Source: Harmothoe impar
Taxonomy: Eukaryota; Annelida; Polychaeta; Phyllodocida; Polynoidae
NCBI GenBank assembly: GCA_947462335.1
Contig: OX381705.1
Coordinates: 38,029,570 to 38,093,569 of the forward strand
DNA: 64,000 nt
Direction of reading: 5' to 3'
Shown: piece after piece, positions 23,401 to 35,400 of the stretch
Layout: each line of letters begins with the position of its first letter
How positions within the stretch are numbered: the first letter of the stretch is position 1
Notes under the pieces: model-generated
Database searches by the model: none
The model's input: only the letters and a program-made list of their open reading frames with translations
Told to the model about the DNA's origin: nothing
Made by a program: the position numbers and the translations under genes

Positions 23401-26400
23401 GGAAAGACATCCTGTACTACTGCCACGGCCATTCCACTAGTGGGCATTTCGGAAAGAAACGCTCGTTGGAAAGGCTGAGTCGGAGATACTACTGGCCCGG
23501 CATGTCAGGCGACCTTTTAAGGTGGATCGAGACCTGTCCGGCCTGTTGTTTAGGCAAACCTGGTCCTGGATTAGGAAAATTGCCACTGCAACAAGAGCTA
23601 TTCGGAGTGAGATTTGCTCGAATAGCTGTGGACATTATCAGTGGAGTTAAACCCACTCCAAAAGGTAATACGTGTATGATGGTGGTCTCGGACTACTATA
23701 CGAAATACACCCGAGTGTACCCACTCGAGGATCATACCGCTGCTACTTGTGCGGAAGCATTGGTGAAGGGGTGGATCCTCCATCTGGGGGCTCCTTTGAT
23801 GTTACATAGCGATCAAGGGAGAGAATTTGAGTCCAAACTATGGACAGCTATGTGCCATCAGTTGGCTATATGCAAAACTCGGACCAATCCGTACCGGCCA
23901 CAGTCCGACGGGCAGGTGGAGCGGTTCAATCGGACCTTGATCCAGGTTTTGAAGCCATTAGTGAACTCCCATATGGATGATTGGGATGATCAATGCGAAT
24001 TTGTGGTGCATGCGTATAACAATACGGTCCACACTTCGACAAATTGCACACCGAACCTCTTGGTGTTCGGAGAGGACTTGATCATGCCGGCGGATTTAGT
24101 ATTCGGGGTGGTAGGGATCAGTCCGGAAGCACCATGTACGGTGCTGTTTGTGGAATCTCTACGAGAGAGGTTCAAATTTGCCTACGAAACAGTTAGGGCT
24201 CATTTGCTCAAAGCTGCGAATTGGCAGAAGGTGGGTTACGACACCGGATTGAAGTTGCGACGATTCGTAGTGGGGGATAGAGTGATCCGCCTACACGAAC
24301 CGCTCTGCAACGTCAAGCTGGCGAATAACTGGGATGGACCGCACACTGTGGTTAAATGTATCAGTCAAACGACTGTGTTGATTCAGTCCGAAGCAGGACG
24401 CATCCGGACGAGCCATGTGGCTCGGTTGCGTGCTTGGGCTGGAAGGGAGCTCACCCCGGAAACGGAGGTGGAGGAGGGAACTTCGGAGGCTAAATTTGTA
24501 CCTTTGGAAGGGGTGTCAGTGGATACCCCTAAGAGAGTGGTACGAAAGAAGCTCCGGAAGACCGTGAAAAAGAAAGTCTCGGCAGGCGAAGGAAGAAGGG
24601 CACGGAAAACTAAAATCAAGGCTGGAGTTTTAGTTAAGAACGAGTGTCCTTCGGCCAGGTTACGAGAGGTGGACGGGAAACCCGTTCGGCGAAGCCCAAG
24701 GCTGGTGGCTAGAGGGGCTGTAACCTAGCTTGTTTACACAACGAGTGTGGTGTCCTGTGTTGTCCTATATGTTATATGTATGTTACCAACAGGGGCGCTC
24801 AGAGTCAAGAGGAAAAGAATGTAAGAGTGCTCCCCGAGGGTGGTGGACGGATAATCCGGTGGGGTAATCTTCGATTACCCATAAATATCCACTAATACTC
24901 CTGATGAGCTCTTTATTCGAAGTATATTTTGACTTTTGTGAGCCGCCTACGTAGCAGTGTGATCCCCCGAGCCCGAGCTGCGGGCGGGAAAGGTCGTGAC
25001 CTGATTAAACAGTAATTGGGTCACACCGGGTAACGGGATCGCGTCCAATCACGCGAGACGCTGCGCATGCGCTTTGTTTTAAAAACAAAAGCGAGGGAAC
25101 GCCATATTGATTTTGGGCTCGCCCCGGTCAATAGCGGTGTTGGTCGGCAGCGTGGAAGTTGGTGTTTTGGACGGCTAGAAGAGGAGAAAAGTCAGTAAAA
25201 GAGTTGTAAGCAGTGAGTACTCTTTCCTGGTGCGTCTGAGACAAAGAGGGAGACGGGGAACTAGTGTTTTCCCCGTCAAAACTCCCGTCGAAAGACACTT
25301 TGCCGTAGTGAGGATGGCCGAGCAACAGCTCCGTCAATCCGAACTCACCGGACACTCCGAGGTGGCATCCGCCACCGAGGAGGCAATGGATGCTCAGAGC
25401 CCTAGTGGTGATGAGTTGAGCCAGACACTAGCGGATCTCCGTGTAGATCCGGCCGTGTCCCCGATCCGAAAGTCCCCGTCGCCGGACGGCAGCGAGGACT
25501 CCGGAGTGCTGCAAGGACTCGCCTACACCCAGGTAGCGGCGGATCCTTCCGAGACGACTGCACGTCCTTCCCGGATATGCAGTCTCAGCATATCACCAAA
25601 CCTCCAGAAGACGGTTGCTCGCAAACTGTCTATGGGGAGTGGGAGTGATTCCGACACTTCACGTCCGAGGACGCGCGGTGGGAAGGGTGCTACCCGAGAT
25701 CGGTCCAAGTCGGCAGATACTAACGCTAGTACTAAGGCTATCAAACACACTGGTGTGGGGAAGAAGCCTCCGGGAAAGGACGAGCCTAAAAAGCCCGCTC
25801 CGAAGAAGGAAAGTACTGCGAGTACGAAGAAGCCATGTTCTAAGGCTGCCACTGCAGCGGCCTCCAAGGATCCGAAGACGGTTGACCCCAAGGCTCCTAC
25901 TACGAAGGTGCCTAAGGGTCAAAAGAAAGCTGATCCGAAGCCTGGTGCTAAGGACCAGCCGGGGAAGGGGCCGACGTCCGACAGCACTAAAACTGTCAAG
26001 ACTCCGGGTCCCAGTAAGTCCAACCTACCGATCCCTGCCAAGGGGAAAGGTAGTGGGAAGGCAGTTGTAACCACAGCTGCTCCGACCCCAGCCGTTGACG
26101 TGTTGTCCTTCTCGCGAGGGCTGGACAACAGCTCAGCAGTAGCTGCTACAGCCGCTGCGATGGCTGGTACTAAGGGACATGGGGGAGCCCGTCCGAAAAC
26201 GGTAGTTCCTCCCGAGGCACCTCGGACCGAGGAAGCTATGGATACATCATCCGCAGCCCATACGGTCCAGGTAGTGCAGGATGTGCTGTCTAGCATCACC
26301 TTCAACCTCCCGACTCCCCTGGAGCCAAGAAAGGAGGTACCCGTTCGGGTGGAGTTACCTCCTCCAAAAGAGGTACCCGTCCGAGTGGATACTCCTCCAC

Positions 26401-29400
26401 AGTCTACCGAGCCTGCTCTGGAACCATCCAATACCATGGATATTTCGGAGGAAGCCGGGAAACTGGACCAGGCTGCAGGTGGTGGTCCACCTGGATCGGG
26501 GGTGCAAATTCTCGCTCCACATCAGCATGACGCATGGGAGAAGGAGGACGCCGACGTCCCATCCCTGCTCCGAGGTGCTATCATCGATCAGATGAGCGCC
26601 ACAGAGGTCAGATCCTTCGATCTGATCCAAATGCGAACCTTCCGGGGGCTGGACGAGTTGTCTGCCAGGTTCCCGGCTTGGTTCCCAGATCGCCTAACGG
26701 CGGCCATGAACGATCTCAGCAAAAAGTCAGAGACAGCTCGCTTAGTTGCTGAGACCGAGGGACGTCCCGAACTTATTGCGGCCTTGGAGTACGACCTGCA
26801 AACTGCAGCGGAATTCCAGACCGTGCATAACCGGCGGGAGAAGAGGAGACATCTGACGCCAGCAATGAAGCTGGCTCGGAGTATGGAACAGAAGACCAAA
26901 GAGTCCATTCTGGATGCCACTCTGGAGGATGAAATGATCCAACAGAACACGGCCGCGGCTAGGTCTGCAGACACTAGTCGCATGGAAAAGGCCAATCGGA
27001 GGGACCAATACCTACGAGAGACCATCAAGGTAACCTCTCGGAAGGGGGGTCGATCCGACGAGGAGGTAGAAGCGGTTCTGAAGGGATTGGATGAAAATAC
27101 AATCCCGGACGACGAACTTCAGGTTCTGGTCCGGAATGCACTCCGAGCCAATGCTGCAAGTGGGTTTAAGTATTTTAAACCCATGTGTGTGAACGACTGC
27201 GTCAAGGACAAGCGGGCCTCACACATTCCGGAGGAGGTGAGTCCTGACGGTCTCTCTGATGACGAGGAGTGGATTAAGACGGATCCACTCGATAAGTCGG
27301 TACAGTTGTACCACTTTGAGCTCCTGGACAAGGTCCGGAATGGTAGTACCAAATACCATTCGCCTTTCCAGAAAGCTAAGTTAGCATGGGCTATGGCTAG
27401 ATGGCATCCATTTAGCAAGTGCCCCTTTGAGCCTTGTCTGAACATCGACGAGACACTGGAAACGCCCCGAACTTGGCCTAGCAAGGTTCGGTACGCAAGG
27501 CATATTACCCGCTATCATTTGCGTCACTACATGCGGTATGACTGCTTGAGTGTGGGTACAAAGCAGAGCAAGGGTTGTCCGAATGGTGGCTGGTTCTACA
27601 CTAGAGCCGATATCATCAGGCATCTTGCTAAGCAGCACGGCGGAACGCATCCAGACAGCCCATCAGGAAGTCTACTCCCATTTCCCTCCCGTAGTGGGCC
27701 GAAATGAGAATCTCGAGGTGGATTTTGGCACCAACGAGAGAGGAAAGGTCCGGGTCTTTTACAAGGTAAACCCGGACGGCAACTACAACCGGGTTCCGGA
27801 AGGTGAGCTCTTCGATGAATTCGAGGAGTACCAGAAGCGTACCAGCACGCGAAAGGTGCGGCGCGCTCAGAAGAGACCTAGTGGGTCTTCGGAGCAGGCC
27901 GACTCTAAAAAGGCCAAAACGGATGAAAGGAAATCCGTTATGGAGAAGGCGGATCCGGGCTATAAAGGGCCGGCATTCACCTCTCATACGACCGACTGGA
28001 AGAAGGGTCCCCAGGGCAGGCCACCTCGGTCTGTTCCGGAGGATCCGAACTCCAGCACGATGGGGTCCTTCGCAGAGGAGTTCCCCGAAAATGAGATGGT
28101 TCCGGGTGATGAGTCGCAGACTCTAACCCAGACCGGTAAGACGAAGGCTCCAGCAAAGAAAACGCCGAAGCCAGTTCAGACCCCGGATCTCCCACCCGAG
28201 ACCGCAGAGGAGGGGCGTCTAGTCTTGCGACTGAAGAGCCCTCCTTCGTTCCCTCCCGCCGACTTCACTTCCTATGAAGCCGGACAGGAGGCCTTCGGTC
28301 AATGGCAAGACAACTTTCATCGGTTGCTTGCTGGCCTGAGTCAGGAGGTGGCGATGTTGTCCTTAAACACGGTGCATCATCTCCATCAGAGGGAGGTCGC
28401 TACCCAGAAGGCAGCGGCTACGGAGTCCGTACAGGAAGAGCGTGAAAACGCTCGGACTGAACGATGTGCTGCTAAAACCGAAAGGAAGAAGCAAAAGTTG
28501 GCAGTTAAGAACGCCGAGGAAAAGCTGGACCACGAAAGTCGTCGGTTCCGAGACTGCTTCGCGCATGAAATGCACGAGTGGGATGGAACTCGGGCTCAAA
28601 TCGAGCTCTGGCTCCAGGAGCTGACTCTGGCGGAAGCTGCGTCGGACTCTGAGGAGGAAGAGGAGCCGGCTAAACCCGGTTCCGAAGACGAGTCGGACTC
28701 CGGATAGGATTATCCTATTCTAGGAGCCGATTAGGAGAAAGGGGGGGTATTCTAAGTATACCAACCCTACAAGCAAAACCCTTAGAAAGGGTTTAGGAGT
28801 GTCCGGATAGAGGAACGCGGTAGGCTGGCTACGCAAGGATCCAGTCTGCCAGGTGGTACTGACGGAGGAGGACAAGGAGATCCGGAGGGGACGCTGAACT
28901 CGGGACTGGAGCACTTTACCAACATGGATCCGATACACGATGTTTTTTTTATATAAACTCTGGATATCAGGACCGAGTGCTCCTAATTATAAGTCCGAAG
29001 ATCGCCTGGAGGCAGGACTATTTTTTTTCTCTATTTATCACCTAAAAAGCTCCCGAGCATGAGCTATGAACTTTCTCGTTCCGGTGAGTAAGAGCTGAAC
29101 GAAGTAGGTTCTGAAAGCCGGGCGGAATGCAACACCATCAACAGAGGATCCGGATCTTCGCTACAAAACCACGTATGATGTCTTTTTGTAATAATACTTT
29201 AATATGTCTTTAAAACTTTAAAAGAAGTGATATTGTTTATCACTTATAAGTATTATTCGTTACGAGTTTAATTAGCTCGGGGTCCTGAAGGGACGAAATT
29301 TTTTTTACAGTGATATTGTACTTTTTCAAGTGTTTGTATACTATATGTATGGATTAACTCCATTTATCCTAGGGAATGGGGCGTAATTGTCATTACGGTC

Positions 29401-32400
29401 TATATATGTAGAAATGTGTGTAATTAATACCTTTTTGTGTTCAACAGTATACGTCATATTGTTTGTAAGGTATAACTTTAATAAACCCCTAAGGTGGTAT
29501 TTATAAGATAATGCCAGTCCGAAGTGTTTTCGGACTTTAACCTTAATTAATTGTTTTTACCTCCCGGTTATTATCTGGTAGGGGGTAGTGTAGGGGCTAG
29601 GGTTATACGGGTATATTATATGACGAGTGCTGTTGGATGTTGTGTTGCGAGCTCAGTCCGAACCCTTCAGTCCGACGGTAGGTGGCAGCACCTACCCCGG
29701 GCTTGGGGTATGGACAGAGGTCGCTATAGGCTTCCGGTCTGCGTGTGCGCGCGCAGGCTGGCTGCCTATATATACCCAGCATCTGGCGGTACTCGTCGGT
29801 TACTCTGAGCCACGCTGGTAAGGAGACCCCGTGATCATTACGGCTGATTCGCCTACTGACCCGTTCCGAACTCTATAGGGAGTTCGCACACATAGATACT
29901 GCTTGTCTAGGTTTTCTGAATAAACCCGATTTGCAACCTGTAACACTTGATCCGAACTGTGTCGACTTTGTTCTTTAATTGATACTCTACCAATATCATA
30001 AAGAGACAAAGTATCGTTTATTACAAACCCATTCAAGATGGCTACCATTTACTAAATGCCACAATGCTTTCAGTGCAATGAAGAATTGTATATAAGAACA
30101 TTTCTATTTGATACCTTTTGCAAACACAGTTGGCACCCCATAGGTTTAGGATGGCCACCATTCATTGAATGCCACAATGCTTTAAATGCAATCTTGAAAT
30201 GTAGTTGCATTAATTTTAAACTGTTAAAAACATCCAATTTAGTTGTTTTTTTCATGAAGAGTTGGCACCCCATAGGTTCAAGATGGCCACCAATCATTGA
30301 ATGCCATAATGCTTAAATGCAATCTTGAGTTGCTGTTGCATTAATTTGATTCTTAAAAAAAAACTTTCTTTTTTTTCTTTCATGAACAGTTGGCACCCCA
30401 TACATTCAAGGTGGCTACCAGTCATTGCATGCCACAATCACAAATTGTAGTTGCATTAATCTGATACTAATAAAAAAACTAATTCTATTCTTTTATTTAT
30501 TTATGAACAGTTGGCACCCCATATATTTAAGATGACTACCATTCATTGAATGCCCCGATGCTTGAAATGCAATCTCGAATTGTAGTTGCATCAATTTAAT
30601 GCTAATAAAAAACAAATTCTTATCAATTTTTCTTTCATGAATATTTGGCACCCCATAAGGTGGCCACCATTCATATTAATGCAAATAGAATGCTTTAAGT
30701 GCTATCACGACTTGTAGTTGCATTAATCTGATACTAAAAAAAAAAATCTATTTGAATTTTCTTTCATGAACAGTTGGCACCCCATAAATTAAAAATGCAC
30801 CCAGCACCCAGGTCAACAGCTATATACAGACACGTGTACCTCCCCTGCCTGTTCTCCTTCAATGCACAGTGAAGAGGGTGGGAGGGGGTGACCATCAACA
30901 GTGCATAAACACTTTGATTGGATGACAATGCAGTTTTTATATTACAACCTAAATTTGTGCAACGAAAATCATCAAGAAATACTAAGTATTTTTTCCAAAG
31001 AATAGCTTTTCTAGAATGGCTCGGTATTCAGGAATCCTACTGCGAATAAAAGAATGTCAAATTCTAATTCTAAATACCTGAAAATTGAGAAATGCTGACG
31101 TTCACGGGTTATGTAGGAAATGTACTAAAAACAGCAAAAAAGGGCAACAAAACCCTAATTTTCTCAAAAACTGTTCAGTAGGATTTTTTCTAACTGAGGT
31201 TCCACTGTTTTCTACCCTCATATTACACATTGGCATAGAGAATATATTGACACCTAGTCAGGATTTTGCGCTAGGAGCAATCTGTGAGGCGAAAAACAGC
31301 CAAAATGAGCCACTGGTCTGAAGTATAAAACTGGGCATCGATCACTATAGAGCTACAAAGAGACAGAGAATCGATGTCCAGTAATAATTACTTTTAGTTA
31401 AGACTACTCATACCTGCAACCCCCAACTGTTTCAAGGTGTCAGCATTCTAGATAGTTCTACAATATACAAATACATGTATTTTTGCTTGCACTTACAACT
31501 TCAGCAATCACAAAAGGAAAGTTGATACTGGTAGCCCTACTCTATGTGTGTACTTACCCGTCAAGGATGATGTCAAGGAGTGCGTTCCCAACAATCTGGC
31601 TGCTCACCGGCAGAGCGATCAGCTCAATGCAGGTGGCGTGCAGTGCGTGTGCTGCAGGGTTCGGGAACTCGTTGAAGCGCCAGTCAAAGTTAGGGAATGG
31701 AGGCGGGTTCTTACCAGCTATTGGTAAAAGCGGTTAAGGTCAATGTTGCCCACTGAACACTACCGATCTGTGGCTTTAACTCATATGTACAGGATCAGAA
31801 TGTTTAAAGTGAGCTAACAGTCACTAGACCGTTAATAACTTTATGTATATGTATATGAGAGAAAAGGAAATGATATAAGAGAAGAGGAAAGTTTCTTTTG
31901 AGAGAAAAGGCAATGACTTTTTTTTTAAATATGTTGGATATCTTATCAGTTTTTAAAAATGTATTGATTAATGAGCCACATCGACTCTTCGCGCAATATT
32001 CACTGATAAATAAAAGGATATTGTCAACAAGTCGACGAATGAGGCGTGTATAGTAGTCTGGCTCTGGTACCCAATTTGTGTCGTCACTCTCCCGGGCCAA
32101 GTAGCGCAGGTAGTCTTCACTGAGACACCAATTAGTTGGCCGTATTCCTTTCAGTGAACCTTCAAAAATATATTTTATGTAGCGATTCATCATATCCTGA
32201 GAAAAAGGACCACATGATTTACATCACAAATGACTTAAGGTTAGTGTGATCACGTGATTGAAGTAAGATTGAAAGATTGAATGTTTAAATCAATTCAAGA
32301 ACAATTATTGTGTTACAAAAATGCATCTTCCTCAGCCCTCACAAAGAGATAGCATTTGATTGCCGAAATATGTATATGTTCAATAGCTTTCTACAGGCTC

Positions 32401-35400
32401 CCATTCTCAGTCTAACAGCGACTTCCTGTCAAATTTCCGCCATTTTGCTGGGGGACGTACGTTGTTGTGTCAGGACGTAGCATAAATATATGCTTATATT
32501 GATGAGATGAGCATGATAATTAGCAAATACTGTAAAACCCCTCCTTTAAGACGACCTCGCCTTTAAGACGACCCCCTAACTTTGGAAAATAATTTGTCTT
32601 GTACAAAATACCTTTGAAAATCGTTTTCACTTTAATCGAATCTGTCTTAAAACCAGACCTTTAAGACGACCCCCAATTCTGGAAACATTCGTCTTGTAAA
32701 GAAAATAAATCCCAAAATAAATTTGTCTTAAAGGTGGGGTTTTGTAGTACTCTTAGATGAATCGGGAAATTCATATTCATCTTGCTGCCATGACCTTTTA
32801 TAAAGCCAAAATCATTAGTATACTGCGGTTTTAATGGGGGCCACCGTACCAAAACCAGTGCTATACGTCCTCCAACAAAATGGCCGCCGATTCTGCGCAC
32901 AGCGCCCCCTACAGCCTTGGGCGACTCAGAGAATATTTTTTTGAGGGGGTTATACATGTATTGGGAATATTGAAAAACCGAAAACACCATAACGTAGCTC
33001 TTATTGGTATTGATCTTTCCATGCCATTCGAATCACAGTAATCTCATCAAACTAATCTCTTACTTTAAAGTTTGGTACGGTCTGATGCTGTAAATGTCTC
33101 ATTCTACTCACCGATGATGGCATGGACGAGCTTCCTCTTGAGTGCTGGGCGGTCCCTCAACTTGCGCTCATAGTAGTGCAGGGTGTTGTAGAGGTAGGTC
33201 ATGGGCCGATCTGAAGGTGCCAACACCAACCGTTAAACAGTCTCTATCATAATGCCCCCTACTCATCATGTCATTACATCTCATGTTAAGTATTACATTC
33301 AGCTAAACCTAATACAAAGCAATGTTGAAGACAACACTTATAATATAAAAGAGGAGATAGTGAACGTTCTTTGTTCTACCATTTATTCCGATATTGGATC
33401 ACAAGCTTAACTAAAATATATGCTAGTGGTGAAAGGACTAGGTTGTGAGTCTCCGCTACTACATCCAGATCTGACCAGGCAAGCGAGTTTTCCCCAACGC
33501 TGAAATATGCATTTTTGTGGATTAAGATCGGTGAGCGATTTTCATTGAAAATCATACACTGGTCTGACAGTTCCTGCATATCTACCTTAGGTAAAGGGAA
33601 AAATCAATCTAAAATACATGCTAGTATTCTCACCATGGAACTTGTACAGGCCTCCAAGATGGTCAAAGAGACTTTCAAGAGACTTTGCCACCGGAGGCAA
33701 CTCCAGGAACCGATGAATCACTATGTCAAAGACCTGACGAGAGAGAGCGAAAGCAGAATATAACAAATGTGCTGCAGATCAACCCCAATGTCTATGTCTA
33801 TAGTTACCGGTAGTATAGATGAGTATGCATGATGGGCCTATACCTCGGGTTTTTACTGGGTATATATTTCATCATGTTTTAATTATATCATAGTTTTCAA
33901 TCAGTATAAGACCCATCCTCAGCTTACGAAAGTGAGATAGAAGATCCCTGCATGCCCGCACTATTTATAAAACATATCAATACCGTAAATACAACTTAAC
34001 AAGGCTACTACATATCTACGTACCGGCAGGAATCGGAGGCACACATTGCCGAAGTAGATCGGCAGGTACTGCGGCTGCGGCTGTGGGCTCATGTCCTGGA
34101 GTCCCTCATAGTAAAACTTCTCAGGGAATTTCTGTTAAAATAGAGACACAAACATGAATAGGAGATCCTGTTACAATCAGGTACATTCAGTATTAGACAT
34201 CTACATTTTTAGCAACACAACGCGAGGAGATTAAACTAAGTCATAATGACACATACCCTGTGGAAGTTCATGTGCTTCTCGTACCAGTTGTCTTGCATCC
34301 AGTGTTCTGGTGAATTCTGAAAGTGGGAGCGATGTTATAAATAGAGGGAGAGTATAATAGGAGAGTAACAACTACTTTCCTGCGTATGTCAAATTTCACA
34401 AATTTGATAAGAACAGAAACATTTCATAATATACATATGTTTGTAAATAGTATTCACTGAAGTAACATGTACCGGGTACGTTAAGTTCAAGTTATGAAGA
34501 TTGATAGTGCAATTTTCATCACATGTGACCCAGGGCAATAAGAATTTGTTATATTTCATGTACCCGGTATTATATATGTAATACATATATGCCCCTTGAC
34601 GAAGACATGCATTGTGAAAATATTTAGAAAAGAAATTAATTCTCAATTCTGAGAGTAAAAAAAAAGTATTCCTGGTTCAAAACTACCCTAAAATCATGTG
34701 TCACACTTGTGTGTTATCAGATTTCAGGTAAGTATGTGGGTGTGGGCGCCATCGCCGGGCTGCAGGTGCCCTCCGGTTTCTGTACCCGCCAAAAATCATG
34801 TCAGTCGGAGCGTAAATAGCGACAATATACGTGTTTCTGTTTTCTCCTGCCAAACTATGTAAGTTTCGGTATCATATGTTCATCTGCTGTAGATCGCCCC
34901 TTTAGGCAGACGAGGACAATTTTGAACCCTAAGAACATAGTTCATAGTTCCAACTATAATTCTTGCTGTAGTTCATATATGTACTTCACCATGACAGTGG
35001 ATCACCCCCGTACACCCTTCATCACCATCCATGTACCCTATGCCACCACTTATGGATGGTGCACCCCCATTCTATTGTGAAATTAAATGAGACTTACCAG
35101 GGTAAGGCGATATTTGATTATAATTTTGCCGAGGGCACCACGAGTGGTGCAGACTATACAGGAGAGGTGGAACCGAGGCTAGCCCATGCGCGTCATCAGG
35201 ATTTAGAGACTAAATATTTATAAGATAGAAAATTAATCAGTACATTTTGTGGATTTAAATGAATTCCCACATTAATGATTTTGCTGTGTAAACATATAAA
35301 TGTCAATCTCTTTTGATTTTGAATATCTTTTGAGACAATTTGCAATTTCTTTTGAGACAAAGGTGAGGGCGGGTGGGCCTGTATACCATAATATAATAAG

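Larger units (their letters stand above)
17368..30025 (+). mobile_element. 12.66-kb Ty3/gypsy LTR retrotransposon
   Basis: The element has LTRs at 17368-17786 and 29589-30025, a primer-binding site at 17788, gag, a -1 frameshift signal, pol (PR-RT-RH-IN), two further frames (25314-28707) and a purine tract at 29577. The flanking AACC (17364-17367 and 30026-30029) is a likely 4-bp target duplication. The LTRs differ by one substitution and one 18-bp indel, so the insertion is recent. It lies antisense to MED23 in an intron. Two extra ORFs after pol make it about twice the usual Ty3 length. gag carries one apparent frame break. Confidence 0.95.
16937..31384. mobile_element. Non-autonomous tandem-core element, copy 2, split by a Ty3 element
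   Basis: The left end at 16937 repeats the left end of copy 1 (ATACAGCAGTCCAACATT). The right end at 31014-31384 repeats its right ~350 bp. Between them is a ~130-bp tandem repeat (17100-17367 and 30026-30790) interrupted by the Ty3 element. The copies share ends but not core repeats. Confidence 0.7.

Noticed and set aside
24897..24930. CTGATGAG...CGAAG resembling a hammerhead ribozyme core
   Set aside because: Stem II would be a single pair, GAAG replaces GAAA, and no matching stems I and III were found.
25314..28707. An envelope gene after pol
   Set aside because: No signal peptide, hydrophobic membrane segment or clustered glycosylation pattern in either frame.
32004..32021. A GT donor (ATCA/GTGAAT) as an alternative end for the MED23 exon at 32022
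   Set aside because: It would add about six non-conserved residues; the AT-AC junction gives the conserved peptide and has a branch motif.
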